Positions 24,409-37,057 of a stretch of DNA of 64,000 nucleotides are shown here, in pieces. Source of the DNA: Sialis fuliginosa (Eukaryota; Arthropoda; Insecta; Megaloptera; Sialidae); NCBI GenBank assembly GCA_961205875.1, contig OY540812.1, positions 21,514,001-21,578,000 on the forward strand, read 5' to 3'. The stretch's first letter is position 1; each line of letters opens with the position of its first letter. The notes below the pieces were generated by a model. It was not told where the DNA came from. It was given only the letters and a program-made list of their open reading frames with translations, and did no database searches. The position numbers and the translations under genes are program-made.

Positions 24409-25170
24409 CTTATATTTCATCCAATGATTTGATGGTGCGATTTTTTTGAAGAAAAATGGTAACAACGCTATGCAGTTATACCTTTCCTTGTCTAAGATTG
24501 GGGTCTTGAAATTATCAAAATTGAATAAGATCACTTTTCTACGAAAGTCAATACTTTTGTTATCACCAACGTGATGAAATGTAAAAGTCATGTACCCGGA
24601 TAAAACACGTTTTATAATTACTAACAAAGATCCTGCATCACAAATCTGTAAACATAAACACGTACGTACATTATTGTACAATGTACGTACCACAATTACA
24701 GGAATCAGGTAGTAGGTAAATCACAGCCAGCCACGATCCGGGTAGCACGGTGTTGTGTGTATTTGTCACAAACGTCAGATAAATAAACAATGAGATATAT
24801 TATGTCTACATCCTCACGGCCAGTCGAGAGTGACCACGCAACGGCGTAACTGCAAACAAAGGCTGGGCGAGCTCGTCAAGCTCAGGATATAGATTTTGTG
24901 CGTTGTTTGTGTAAATTACGTTTCTATATTCAGCATTTAAGATAGTCTCGTGCTACAGTACTATCAAAAAGTTACGCTCGTAATACTATGGTAAAATATC
25001 GAAAGTAATTGTGTTACTACATATAATTTTTGATCAAGTCTATAGTCTATACCCAAAGCCGTCTATACAGATTATTACAAACATACTCATATGAATATAT
25101 TTTCTCAAATTACAAATACATTAAAAAAAACACCAGCCGCGCGCACCTTCAAACGGATGTTATAACAACC
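24409..25170. other. non-coding stretch with a G+C-richer patch
   Basis: Bases about 24715-24900 are less A+T-rich and contain CGGCCAGTCGAGAGTGACC and GGGCGAGCTCGTCAAGCTC. This might be a regulatory region or an untranslated exon, but no core-promoter arrangement or clear splice site was found. Confidence 0.3.
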
Positions 25171-25569
25171 CGGGAAAAAAATTCAGATCTGAAGTGATCA
25201 AATCAGATCGTGACAGATCTGCATTTTGAGACAACATCATATTTGTTCACTGCTTTTTGATCTGTGGAGACCTGCAAAGATCTTCAACGATCTTCAACGA
25301 TCTACAATGATCTACAAATATCTACAATGATTTACAAAGATCTCTGAAGATCGTTGTAACGTTGAAATTTCATGAATTTTCAACGTTTCAGTCTCTGTCA
25401 CGATCTTCAACGATCTTTAGAAATCTTTGTAGATCGTTGTAGATCTTTGTAGGATCTTGTAGATCTTTGCAGGTCTCCACAAATAAAAAACCAGTGAAAA
25501 ATATGTTATCTCAAGATGAAGATCTATCAAAATCTGATCTGATCACTTCAGATCTGAATTTTTTTCCCG
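25171..25569. mobile_element. 399-bp foldback element with 10-bp GATC-phased repeats
   Basis: The ends CGGGAAAAAAATTCAGATCT pair with the complement at the right. Inside, the left arm (about 25276-25360) is a tandem array of 10-bp units with consensus TCTACAANGA, so GATC recurs once per 10 bases. The right arm (about 25410-25480) has the complementary units (TCTTTGTAGA type). AAATTTCATGAATTTTCAACG forms the middle. No TSD was recognised. I know no named family with this structure. Confidence 0.75.
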
Positions 25570-25749
25570 AGAATTCAAGAAAATTTGCTCTCTTCCATAC
25601 ATATATCTAGCTGCACACAGTGTTGTCAGTTTGCTTCTATTCAATCCGTCGATATGTCGATTCTTTGTTAAAGTTTAATACTTTCCATGGTTGTATTAGT
25701 ACGTATAACAGTCGGTTTCTTAATTTTATGACTAAACGCATCGACAAAT

Positions 25750-25927
25750 TTTGATAAAAAAATTACCAAACAGACACACACACAGGCAGACAGACATGGA
25801 ACGAAAAGTGTTTGTCTTGACCTGAAACGGAAAGATCAATTTAAAGTTTTGAAATCGGAGAACAATTTTTTTGTCTCATTTTAAAACGACCACAAAACTT
25901 CTCGTATCTTCTATATTGCGAGGAAGC
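25750..25927 (-). repeat. truncated copy of the GCTTCCTCG-ended family
   Basis: It contains CAGGCAGACAGACATGGAAC, TTGACCTGAAACGGAAAGAT, GAGAACAATTTTTTTGTCTC and an end in GCGAGGAAGC, in the same order as 10740-10901. The half with the GTGCTAAATTC end is missing. Confidence 0.65.
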
Positions 25928-26780
25928 ATTATAAAAATTGCAGTCTATATTTATATTATCATTTATAATTCGAAAAACCTGTGATGAAAATATGTTATTA
26001 GATATTATGTATATCCCAATCCTCATTTAATCTGTTGTATCATGCCCTACCCCTATTTATGAAAACCTGCTATAATCGGCTCATCAGAAACCTCCTAATC
26101 TATCTTGGCGTCCCTGTCTAATACCCCAAATACACACACCCACAAATACAAATCCAGAAACTGAACTGTCAGCCTATATAAAATTTATATACTCATGCTA
26201 GTTGATATTAATTCTGAATGCGAAAAATATAAAATATTATGACAATTTTCAGTCGTATCTCTTGTTAAAATGGCTTATATTTAAAAAAATATATTCCCAT
26301 CTTTACCAACACTATTTTAAGCGACTTTCTGTCACTAATGTATATAATCTCAAATAAACACTTAAATATATACAATTAATTTCTGGATTTTTTGTCTTGC
26401 GCGCTTTGTCTCTATATAGTGAGTTTTCTTGAGTAGGTCTGTGAAGTTTTCAGTTTCACAGCCTACTATTACCATATTATGTACATTAAATACGTAGCCA
26501 TATACTTTATATTCTTGTATTGTGTGTAGGAGAGAATGTAAATGCACATGTACGTACTGAAGTTAAAAACTTCTATTTCGTGATTGTTTTACTAAAATAT
26601 CAACTCTCGTATTCATAAAATGTATTATAAAAATATAACTGAAGATATTAAGCGCTGCATATATTTTACTTTATCATTAATCTTTTGGGTACTTCAAAAA
26701 AATTTATTCAGAAAGGTATATTCATAAGAATCTTATTGTTAAAGATAAATAGGTAGGCTGGAAGATTAAAAGCCTCTTAT

Positions 26781-26870
26781 ACAGTAGATCCTCGATAAAA
26801 TGCACTGTTTGAGATGAGGGTGTGTACGATAAAGCCGAAAGTCTGTTTTATACACGGAAAAAATTATATG
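26781..26870. mobile_element. left end of a pogo-like element
   Basis: TACAGTAGATCCTCGATAAA is followed by a GATAAAGCCGAAAGT word, as in pogo-type ends that resemble the element at 23795. No matching right end was found within 1 kb, so this is probably a decayed copy. Confidence 0.35.
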
Positions 26871-27023
26871 TTATATTTTAAATAATCTAAAAATTAGTAA
26901 TAATATTGGAAATTTTACTATGCGCTACAATACAAAAATTATTATATTATATTTGATTTTTTATTATGTTATGCTGTTCTGCCCAAAAATATTTTTTAAA
27001 TCAAACCATAAATACACATTTTC

Positions 27024-27345
27024 GTAAATATCTCGACCCCAGCGCCATTTACCGGGCCAAAAAAAAGGTAAACTTTTCGGAACACCAAACAAACATATGG
27101 TGTGAATATGGTTTCGATACGTCCAGAGGTTTAAGCGTAATGACCATACATATATTAAACTAACATTTTGGTATATTTTTTATAAAGAAAAAATACAATT
27201 TATCGAAATATCTTGACCCCAGCGCCACTTACTGGATTCAAAAAAGATAAACTTGTACCAAACGAACATATGGTGTGAATATGGCTTCGATTCGTCCAGT
27301 GGTTTAGGCGTTGTTATGCACCAATGTTTTTATATATTAAGATAG
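27024..27345 (+). repeat. tandem duplication of a LINE-like 3' tail
   Basis: Two units, about 27024-27170 and 27200-27345, share CGACCCCAGCGCCA-type, ACATATGGTGTGAATATGG and TCGTCCAGNGGTTTA words. The second ends in TTTTATATATTAAGATAG. The GTCCAGTGGTTTAGGCG plus ATATATTAAG ending resembles the 3' tails of RTE-type LINEs of arthropods. No reverse transcriptase frame is present. Confidence 0.5.
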
Positions 27346-28368
27346 TAATCATATCAAATATAATTTATAAATAATAATGCTATTATCATCGGAATCTTTA
27401 AATGTATAGTGACAATAATAATATTGATTGATATTTTCTGTTTCTATATATATAGGCTTGTAGCCTCTCAAATATTAAAATTTAATATTTTCTAGAATAA
27501 TTTAACATTTCGAATTAACTAACATCAACTCGAACACATAATATTTCATTTTACCTAATATTTTTATTTAAAAAAAAATTTACATGTGTATAAGAATATT
27601 AATGAAATTGTTTACAAGACTAATAAAAATATATATTTATATTTCAACAAGCAAGTAGGAAATATATAAATGTTTTGAATTTATTAATAATTAATAATGT
27701 TAAATAAATAACTAATCGAGTAATGTACCGTAAAGAAGAGTCGTAAATCCAACAAATTATCATTTTAATTGCTGAATTGTTGATGGAATTATCATATAAA
27801 ACAATTGTTAGTAAGGATATCTGCAATTTAGCTAATAAATTGTTTCAAAAAACTTTATAAAAATGAAAAACATTTCCATTTTGTGATCATGTTTACCATA
27901 TTTAGTAGATAAATTTTATGTTTCAAGAATGAAAATTTAAATAATAATGAATATACATACATACAGTTTGGTATGAATATATCGATATATTATTTGTTAT
28001 GGCATATTTTATATGATATTTTATAGATATTGCGCTACATGAAATTTATACTATTATTTGTAACAGATTTGTAATTATTATAACCGGCAAGTTCACTTTA
28101 CCTTTGATTGGAGGGTGGGAACAGACCTCAGGAGCCAGAAACGTACATCGACATAGAAATAGTTACAAGAATATATTTATAAATAATATATTCTTCTATC
28201 AAATTTCACTAACATTGAACGTTTTACAATAACTACACTATAAACATTAACTCACTAATTACACAATAACAAAAATTTTCACTAGCACTTATATATTACA
28301 CTTAACCTAAACCTATATCTATCTCGCTACCACAGTGCCTGTGGACCTTAACGCAAATTATAGCATTA

Positions 28369-28537
28369 GGGACGATCAAGAGTATCGTGCCGGTCTCGAT
28401 CCGGTCTCGCTCCAGTCAAATATTGTGATTGGACCGAGACCGGCACGATATCTATCTATATAGTGTGAATGATTTCATTGTTTATTGTATATTTATATTT
28501 GATTGAAGTGAGACCGGACGATAGTCTGGATCGACCC
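28369..28537. mobile_element. 169-bp PIF/Harbinger-type MITE, copy 1
   Basis: The ends are GGGACGATCAAGAGTATCGT and, reversed, GGGTCGATCCAGACTATCGT, each leading into CCGGTCTC words. The trinucleotide TTA is duplicated at 28366-28368 and 28538-28540, the target length and sequence expected of PIF/Harbinger. The second copy is at 44990-45200. No frame inside. Confidence 0.8.
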
Positions 28538-28540
28538 TTA

Positions 28541-31302
28541 AAGGGCAAAAATAATCACAAATAGTTTTAGATTTTAACTTTAAGCACTTTTTAAAATTAA
28601 TCTTGTCTTCAAGACACTGTAATAACGACTGCTTTATTCTAATTCTATTCGCTGGTTTTCAGTAATTATTACCGAATGTACATTTTTGATCGTTGTAATC
28701 AAAACGATACCTATTGATTACCTAATATTAGTAGCTATCGCTATACAATTTAAATGAATATGTATTAATATCACTACATATTATACCTAACAATCTGGAA
28801 AAATTCAAATGTCTATTTTAACATATAAAAACACCTCAACTTTCCGAGTAACTTATGTTGTATAAGGATTTCACACCGACACAATACTTTTTTCCCAAGA
28901 TAATATCGACAGACGACATAACAATATTTGTGTGTCATATGTTTAATTAAATTTAATAAATATTTGAATGTATAGGTAAAATTCGTATAAGAAGCCGAGA
29001 CTTGACTCATTTCGAAAAAGAATTTGGTTTGACGAAAAAAAATTCAACTTGATATGTTATATCGTATCTTCTTTGAATGTTCAACTCAAGACAACACAAA
29101 TTATATAAATAGAAGTCAAAAAATTATCCAATCATCTCCACGGAAGTATTAATTTTAAGACATTTGACGCACCTTAAGAAATATAATAATACCTAACATA
29201 CGGATAATTCTAAAAAAAAAATTAAACCACACCTAGACAATACAAAATCCTAGAAAAAAATACGATGAGATGTGGTGATTAATATTAACGCGTATTTAAA
29301 ATTTGTGTATTCCTCATTGTTTGTTGATTTTTTTCCCTTCACGGTAATCGCCTTTCGAACACTACATGCCTTGTATCACAATTGTTAAATGATTTGTTTA
29401 ATCTCTATCATCCGGGTAAAACATCGAGAGGTGTTAATTTGTCTTCAAACATCTATGTGTTTGTACGTGTGTGTGACCTTACTCAACATATTATTGTACT
29501 GATGCTAAAATCTTTCAACATCCGCCGATTTAGAAAACGCAATAAATCATATAAATGGATAGTTTTGTTTTTTAAAACTTCCGTGTGATAACAATTTTTT
29601 GTTCCTTTTGTTTACAAGAGCTTAGATTTTAGAGTCTAGACAATAACGAATCCAACATAATAAAAATATTAGTGCTAAGAGAAATTTCTTAAAAAAATAT
29701 TGGTCTTCATTATTTATCGAATTAAAATTAAATAAAATTATTACATTTCTATAACTTCTCGAGTCGATAATCTCGCCTAAGGCCTTATTATGAAAAATAG
29801 TTATTAATAGTATTAGTAAATATTAAAACTAGAGGCTTTGCCCCTGGGCGCTTTACACTCCAACCCCGTATTTTTTTGATGACATATAAGTATGTATACA
29901 CAAAATTATGTTTATAACAGCTTACATCATTGCGTCATGTGACAGACTAAGGTTATTACTTATTAAAAATTTAAAAATATTTTTTTTATTATACATATAA
30001 TACTAAATGGAAAAATATTTTCAGAAAATAATTTACATGGTTTATAACCATTTTCATTGATTTTGTTATAAAATCACACTTGAATTCAATCTTCTACCCT
30101 ACTATTTGAATTTAAAAGTTGTGTCTAGTGCCTACCCTTATAATTTATTTACCTTTTTTTTAACTTATTGTAGCGTTTTTGTAAATTTCACAATTTCTAT
30201 CTTTACGTATGACCTTCGAATTAATTGTAATATAATGGGGTTGGAGTAATTAAGGGTAGAAACGTGCTTCAAAATAACTGTATGTTATTGAAATTTTAAA
30301 TTTATATTAACTGTGATTGTTCATCTTAACAAATTATGAAGTTTTTTCAAAATTTGTTTGAAAGTTTCCTATATTTCTGTTGACCTAAACTTAGTGGATG
30401 TAAATAGAATTAAATTTTGATAAAAAAATATTTTATACCTTTAGGGTTCAAATAAGTTCTACATATAAAAATTAATGTGAATTTTACCGTTGTCTTGAAA
30501 TTGCCACTTTCCATTTTTCACCCCGCCAAGGGTTGAAAATCCGCTATCGTTGCACGCACAGTTATTACTCCTTGGGCTTTGAAACAACACCACGTTAATA
30601 ATTTCTCTGAATTTTCATATTAATATGACAATTTTTAACAAAATTGTGTTACATTGAAAAAGTGTCCCACTAATTCTGATAAGCAGTGTATATTATTTAT
30701 AATTTATAAACAAAAAATCCGCAGTAAAATGAATATGAAAAATTGTTAAATCTTTTATCATTCCATTTATCAAACACTAAAATAAATGTCAAATTAATAA
30801 AATTATGCATAGTTTTAACAATTAAAAATAAAATCTCATGACAGCTAAAAAGACGATCACCGTGAATAAAATTCAGAAAAAAAAACACAAAAGAACAATA
30901 AGGAAACTGCACATTTCTAAAGTCTTTTAACTCGTTATTAATGACAATACAATTTTTTCGGTGTTAATTTCGAATATTAATTTATTGCTGGAAGATTACA
31001 TATGTTCTCAAGGTGCGATGGAAAAAAAACGATTTACGGATTTTGACCATATATGGAATAATATTGCAAAAAATATAAATGTAGTATTGTAAAATGGTAG
31101 TTTAGTAGTTGTAATAAATAATTTATTATCGTTAAAAAAAGTGTTATTTTTTTATTGTTAAAAAGTAACTTTTCCTTTCAAAAATTAAAAATAATATCTG
31201 CTGGTTTTTTTCGGTTGCGCCTTCACCTTATTTTTTATCAGTTTAAATTATAATAAATCGTCAAATATAAACAGTTTTTAAATGTTTCTACTTCTTTCAA
31301 TT
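28541..31302. other. A+T-rich stretch, no gene seen
   Basis: Nothing coding. At 29829-29870 an ACTAGAGGCTTTGCCCC word resembles the end of the element at 16652-17593, so a decayed relative probably starts there. At 30510-30600 a CACCCCGCCAAGGGTTGAAA block looks like repeat debris. Confidence 0.35.
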
Positions 31303-31673
31303 GCTTCCTCGCAATATCGAAGATACGAGAAGCTTTGTGATTGTTTTAGAATGAGACAAAAATATTGTTCTCCGATTTCAAAATTTTAAATTAATCTTTC
31401 CGTTTTAGGTCAAGGCAAACACTTTTCATTCCGTGTCTGTCTGTCTGTCTGCTGTGTGTGTGTGTGTCCCCTGAATCCTTGTCACACGAATAACTCATGA
31501 ACTACTAAACCGATATTAATGAAACTTGCTTAACCAAAACTAATATTTTTTATTAAAACTGTATAAAAATTAATTGGTTAACTAATGCCAGGTAATTTAT
31601 CTAACCACTATCGATTTTTATTTAAATTGTTCAATAATTACTCGTACCTTTGGTGAATTTAGCACGAGGAAGC
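31303..31673 (+). mobile_element. 371-bp copy of the GCTTCCTCG-ended family
   Basis: It starts GCTTCCTCGCAATATCG and ends AGCACGAGGAAGC, with the TCAAGGCAAACAC block, the CTGTCTGTCTG microsatellite merging into a TG run (31437-31468) and the ACCGATATTAATGAAAC block in family order. It lacks about 250 bp present in the 10269-10901 copy. Confidence 0.65.
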
Positions 31674-33669
31674 ACTGTGCATTTATTTGGCAGATGTTTT
31701 TTTATTGAACACTATAAGTTTAATAAAAACTGCTATTTATTTTCTTTAAAAACTACCGAATACATTTTCTATAAACAAAGCATTATTATTTATGTTTACA
31801 TGCTAATTATATAATAATATTTTATACTTATCGATCATGCCAAAATTGCTTTCGAAATTACCATATTTAAAACAATAATTATTAGTTCAAATTACATTAC
31901 AATACGAAAATAATAATTACTTTTTTATAAAATATTACACACCTTCTCTAATAACATCTCAATCTTCTTCCGTCTTCAATAATTCAATAAAACATTGATC
32001 AAAAACTGGATTGCACATATAAATAACAATAACAATTGTAATCACAAAACAAATCGATATTATTCTACTTTTTTAAAACCGACAAAACTTACTAATTACA
32101 ACAGAAAACAAGATTTAGGCCCTGACATTCAACAGAAATATGTATATAATTAGTATAATATATGTTGACAGGTATATTATATTAGATTTATTGTTGATAA
32201 TCCCAACCGGAATAATTCGGTCGTGTACGTTAATCCCAAAGACATTGTATACATAGACTAAGTGAGCCATAGGATTTTATGTAAGTCAGCGTTAATCATA
32301 AATAATAAGAGAAATAAATATCGAGTATCTACGTGACGTGAACTGTCGTTTCTGGAATATCTTTATTCTGTGGTCCACAATCTTGTTCTTTCTCTTTCTA
32401 CCGAGAGTTATCGTTTTCGGCTGGCTCACTGTCTCTATGTCATATTATCTCTATGGTTAATCCTCGGGTGACTGGGTTGTCTCATCAATATGCGTCATTA
32501 TTTCGATTGTTTTTATGTTATTGTTTTATTGATTTTTATCGGATAAGTAAATAACGGAAGAAATTACGTTCGAAGGAAGTACGTGTTATTGATTGTTGTT
32601 GAATATTTATTAATGACGTATTGTTTGTAGTTTTTGTGATTATTGTAGATTTATTTGTTTACTGGGTGAGTGAACTTATCGAAACTAAAATGGATGTACA
32701 ATTTTAAAAGATCTCTTACCTTATTTCACTTACTTGGTCTGAAGGTTTCATTTTATAAATTAAGTTGTTAAATTGCTAAAATAATTCAGTACGTCGATTT
32801 GATAATTTCAGCACCAAATTAAGTAGGTACATAATTAGTGAAAGAGTATAATAATTGTCGATTTTTCATCAATTTTAAGTACTTAAAATTGATCAATTTT
32901 ACCTGATGGCCTTAAAATGCTCTGGTACACTTGTAAAATTGTTTGATATAACCAAAACGAACTTAGTTAGAGAAATTTTATAGATTAAGAAAACAAAACA
33001 ACTGGGTATTTAATAAATATAAAAAAATGTATAAAATATATAAAATATTACCATTACTTTTTTCGGGCGATATTTCATTATTTTGAATTCAAAATTTGAA
33101 AAATTATGATGCCCAAGGTCCAAGTCAACTAACCCTGCTGTCCTCCACCTCCATCATCTTATTGTAGCATTAACTCTACATAAATACAAGGATAAAATAC
33201 AAATTTAATTCTAATATTTTGAAACGTGTTTTCTTTCACAATCAGAGTAAACCAGAGCATGTAAAGTTATATAACAATTATTTTGTTTAAATAAAATATC
33301 ACGTGAACATTTACAAATTTTTACTTGACTCTAATCTAAATGACTCGTACTGCCCTAGATCAAACGGTGTCACTAAAACAATGACTTTGCAGTGAAAAGG
33401 GAATGTATTTTGCATTAAATAATTATTATCGTTTTAAATATAAGTTGAAGCAGAGTAAATCGATTTTTAGTTTTCTATTTTCGTAACTTCCTTTTCATTT
33501 GACGTTGTACCTATGTATTTACATATATTGTAATAAATATTGTGTATATATTAACGAAATATTTAAATATATTTGTTGTTCAATATACAGTTTAGTTTTT
33601 ACTACACAATGGAATGTAAAATTATAAATAAAATGGTATTTAATATCACTATCGTCGTATCATACAATT
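31674..33669 (+). other. non-coding stretch with a possible untranslated exon
   Basis: Mostly featureless A+T-rich DNA. Bases about 32330-32665 are more complex and end at a near-perfect splice donor (ACTGG|GTGAGT, junction after 32665) on the protease gene's strand. There is no open frame, so if it is an exon it would be 5' untranslated, joined to the exon at 37058. Without transcript data this is only a possibility. Confidence 0.2.
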
Positions 33670-34095
33670 TTTATAGCTGCACAGGGGACAAGACGAGAGC
33701 TATGTGAGTCTCAATCTCGTCTCGTAAAAAATAAATCTGTTTCATATACGTGATCGAGAAAATTCATGTCTGACGTTTTTTTTAAACATATATATATTTT
33801 TTCCATTTTTTTAAACTTAACAAATAAATAAATTTTGAAATATATAACGTATTTTATAATAATAAATATACCTCCATATTTTTCTTTAATTATAATTGAT
33901 TTAAAGATTAATAAGTATCAAATAATTAATTCTTACTAATTATTGAGAATCCTTTAATAACGAGATCCTCAACAAGAATAATTTCAGACGGTCTAGTCAC
34001 ATTAAACTTCAAGTGGTATCGTCTCGAGTTCGTCTCGTTCAAATTTAAATCAATCTCGTTTCTGTACCGTGTCGAGTCCGAGACCGAGAAAAATA
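33670..34095. repeat. degenerate GACGAGAC-family element
   Basis: It begins GCTGCACAGGGGACAAGACG, with CTCAATCTCGTCTCGTAA near 33712. It ends with GTCTCGAGTTCGTCTCG and CGAGTCCGAGACCGAG. The layout is a longer, decayed version of the compact element at 55421-55573. Confidence 0.5.
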
Positions 34096-34923
34096 TTGTC
34101 TTCGCATGCAAGTAATATTTTTTTTTATTAATTAACAAAACAAAAAATTAAAAGTAACGACCTCTAAAAAATAAATGAATTGCATTTGCTTTAAAAAAAT
34201 TGATTTGAGAAAGAAGGAAAGTTTTTTTTGCTGAAGTAACTAGATGCAATAAAATTAAAAGGTTAATTCAAATATAGAATACACATCTTAAAAAATGATT
34301 GTGCATTAAATATTTCACATTTAATTAAAATTTCTAAAGGTGATGATCACTTAGATTACTTTAAATTAATTCAAATTTAATCTAAAATTATATGACATTT
34401 GATAATAATTTAAAATTTTAGATTTACACATTAGACATTAATATTTGGAAAGTAAAATCTCAAATATCATTTTACAATGTGATGAAATACAGCTGTGCAT
34501 TTAAAGTGTAAGTAAAACAAGGTTTTAATAATTAAAATAAATATTAAAACATTGTATATTAATAATATTTACTCGATGAATTTCTTTTTCTGAAAGTAAA
34601 ACCTCAACACCTGAATATTAAGTGCATTTTTCTCAAACTTTTGAAAAATCTTAATCTATATAAGCTATGAGGGTCATTATCTATAAAATAAACGTACTTT
34701 TAACGAAATTAGAAACCCCCAAAACGATCAAAACAATATAGAAATGTTTCGTATCAAAAGTATTCAAAAATAAAACATTTATCAGCTTAACAGTAAGTTG
34801 TACTGTACTTTAAAATATACTTACTATTGTGTAAATTTAACTTTATACTTAGGTATTATATGTACCTCTGACTAAACTGATCTGTTCACAATTGAAATAA
34901 ATGTATTTTTCGTTTTGCCTTAC

Positions 34924-35237
34924 CAGTGGCGTAGATAGCTTTTTACGATGGGGGGCGATATGACAAGTGGTGACTGAGGGGCCTCTAAAATATGTGAAAA
35001 AAATAATGATTAATGTAATTTAAAATTGAATTACTAATTAAAAAAAAAGATAATTCATTCAAAATTAAAAACAAATGAAGACTTTTTTTTACTTTTAATT
35101 TATCAAATTTTAATTTTTCGTATTTACTATTTTGTTCATACTTGGGAATTAAAAAAAAAAAATCTTTTTGAATTTTCTCTAGCTAAACTCATGGGGGGTG
35201 ATTGATCATCTCAATCACCCCCCTATCTACGCCACTG
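34924..35237. mobile_element. 314-bp non-autonomous hAT element
   Basis: The ends CAGTGGCGTAGATAGCTTTT and, reversed, CAGTGGCGTAGATAGGGGG are followed inward by a G-rich block. The 8-bp duplication TGCCTTAC is perfect (34916-34923 and 35238-35245). No coding frame. Confidence 0.9.
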
Positions 35238-35759
35238 TGCCTTACACGAAACAATACAAACTACTTAATTTTGTTTACATAAAACTAGATCAAACGCAAT
35301 ATCTTGTTAATTATGAATACAATGTCATATTCAATTACAAAATATGTAAATTAATAATTAATTTTTTGTTTCTTAAAAAATTACATATAAATTTACTGAC
35401 CCATGACTGTATGGAAATATTTGTTGTTAACATTAATTTTTTATGTTAAAATACTAAAATAACATATTCTCACTTTATTATTTAAAACAAAGAAAATTTG
35501 CATAGATAATATTTTATTAATAATATTATAATTTTGTAGATGATTTTATGAATGTAAAATAATGAATTTTAATAGGTTCATTTTTTAATATGCATACATT
35601 TTTTTACATATTTAGATATAATCATTAAGTACCTAGTTTCAATTTTTTATGTTAACTTCTACTCATTTCTGAGTTTTAATTTTAAAAAAATTAGACACCT
35701 AAAAATATACAATAGGGTCTATTTTTAAGCAGATTTGAAGTTACGCGGTACAATTTTTA

Positions 35760-35880
35760 TGCAAATTCAGGGATTCCCTGTTTCGACGAGTGGGGTATCA
35801 AAGGAAAGCTGAAAATTCAAGAAATTTAAATATGTGAACGTTTTGTTATTATTCAAATTATCGTTTAACAAGATTTCACA
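35760..35880 (+). repeat. dispersed repeat, paired with 54795-54890
   Basis: CGAGTGGGGTATCAAAGGAAA, a CAATTCAAG-type word and GTGAACGTTTTGTTATTATT recur in order at 54805-54880. No family was recognised. The A+T-rich DNA on either side (35240-37057) has no other coding feature. Confidence 0.5.
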
Positions 35881-36229
35881 AACGATGCCGATTTGTATTT
35901 TCAGATATTGACGATAATTCTGATGAAAAAATATTGTTACTTTTCAATAAAATTAAATAAATAAAATTTAAGTTAAGTTTTACATCAATTTTTTTCAGAT
36001 TTTCGAATTAAATTTCTGTTTTTTTTTTAGACATTATTATTTTCGTGAGACTTTTTTTACGCGATTTTTGTCCCATTTTAATTGATTTATTTGATTTAAC
36101 GCGGTTTTAGAAAATTATGTAACGTATCCCTCGTTTTACAATGTAAGCAATGTCTTTTTTAAGTGATTTTTTATACTGTTCCACAATGGATTCTCTAGAT
36201 ATTAAATAAATACTAATTTTAGGCAAAAG

Positions 36230-36352
36230 ACTGTAGCTCCCTCACGAAGAATTTCCGGACATATGTAGGTTCACATAAGGTTTTTTGCTTAAAATTACAT
36301 CTTCGATCTACTGTAAAATTTTGTTACACTAGTTGTAAATCACCCTGTATAT
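36230..36352 (-). mobile_element. end fragment of a CAGGGTG-type MITE
   Basis: Read on the minus strand it starts TACAGGGTGATTTACAACTA, a common form of long-TIR Tc1/mariner-like MITE end, and continues through AGATCGAAGATG. No partner end was seen. A related single end is near 58914 (TACAGGGTGTAGAAAAACT). Confidence 0.35.
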
Positions 36353-37057
36353 ATAATTGCTATAATAACGTTTTTTAGATACAGTCAAATCTTTCTTAAA
36401 GTACACTCCCTAAATGTGTAAAAGTTTAAAACTTTCCTCTTTGAAAGCTTATCCCCTTCGTCTTAAACTCTACCACTAGACAGGGATCATTTTAAGAAAA
36501 TTTTTCAACTGCAAATACCTATTTTGGTTCTACACTTACACTTCTTTATATCTTTCTTTCTACTTGCAATTTTTCAACTATCAAATTAGCTTTTACAACT
36601 GCAATTTTTATTTTTGAAACTCCAGAAACAAGCTACACACTATACACTAGTTTATGGTTATGTTTAACTTTGCATTAAAGTTTAAACTATCATTTAAATC
36701 TTTTAAAATTAAAATATCAAGCACGTATGTACCTACTACTGTTATTAGTTATTCTAAACCAAAAATAGTTAAATTTCAAACAATTTTATAGTTTAATTTG
36801 GCGTGGGACGAGTTTTTATCAAGTAAACACTTGTTTACTGGAGTGGAGAGGTAACATACATTTAACATTTAACTTTTTGAAAGGTTGTAAGGTCTTGAGC
36901 ATATATTTGTAAGAAGTTTATATAACTTGTAACCAATAGTTAATAATTCATTTAATAAATTTTTTTTATGAAATAACTGGCAAGCTATTCGAAACCTCGA
37001 ATAATCAAAAATAAATACAATTTTCAATAATTAACAGACAATTTTGTTTATTTACAG

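Noticed and set aside
24298-24693. 131-codon minus-strand open frame, longest outside the protease exons
   Set aside because: It overlaps the right end of the pogo-like MITE, has no recognisable motif and no splice or start context; A+T-rich DNA of this size gives such frames by chance.
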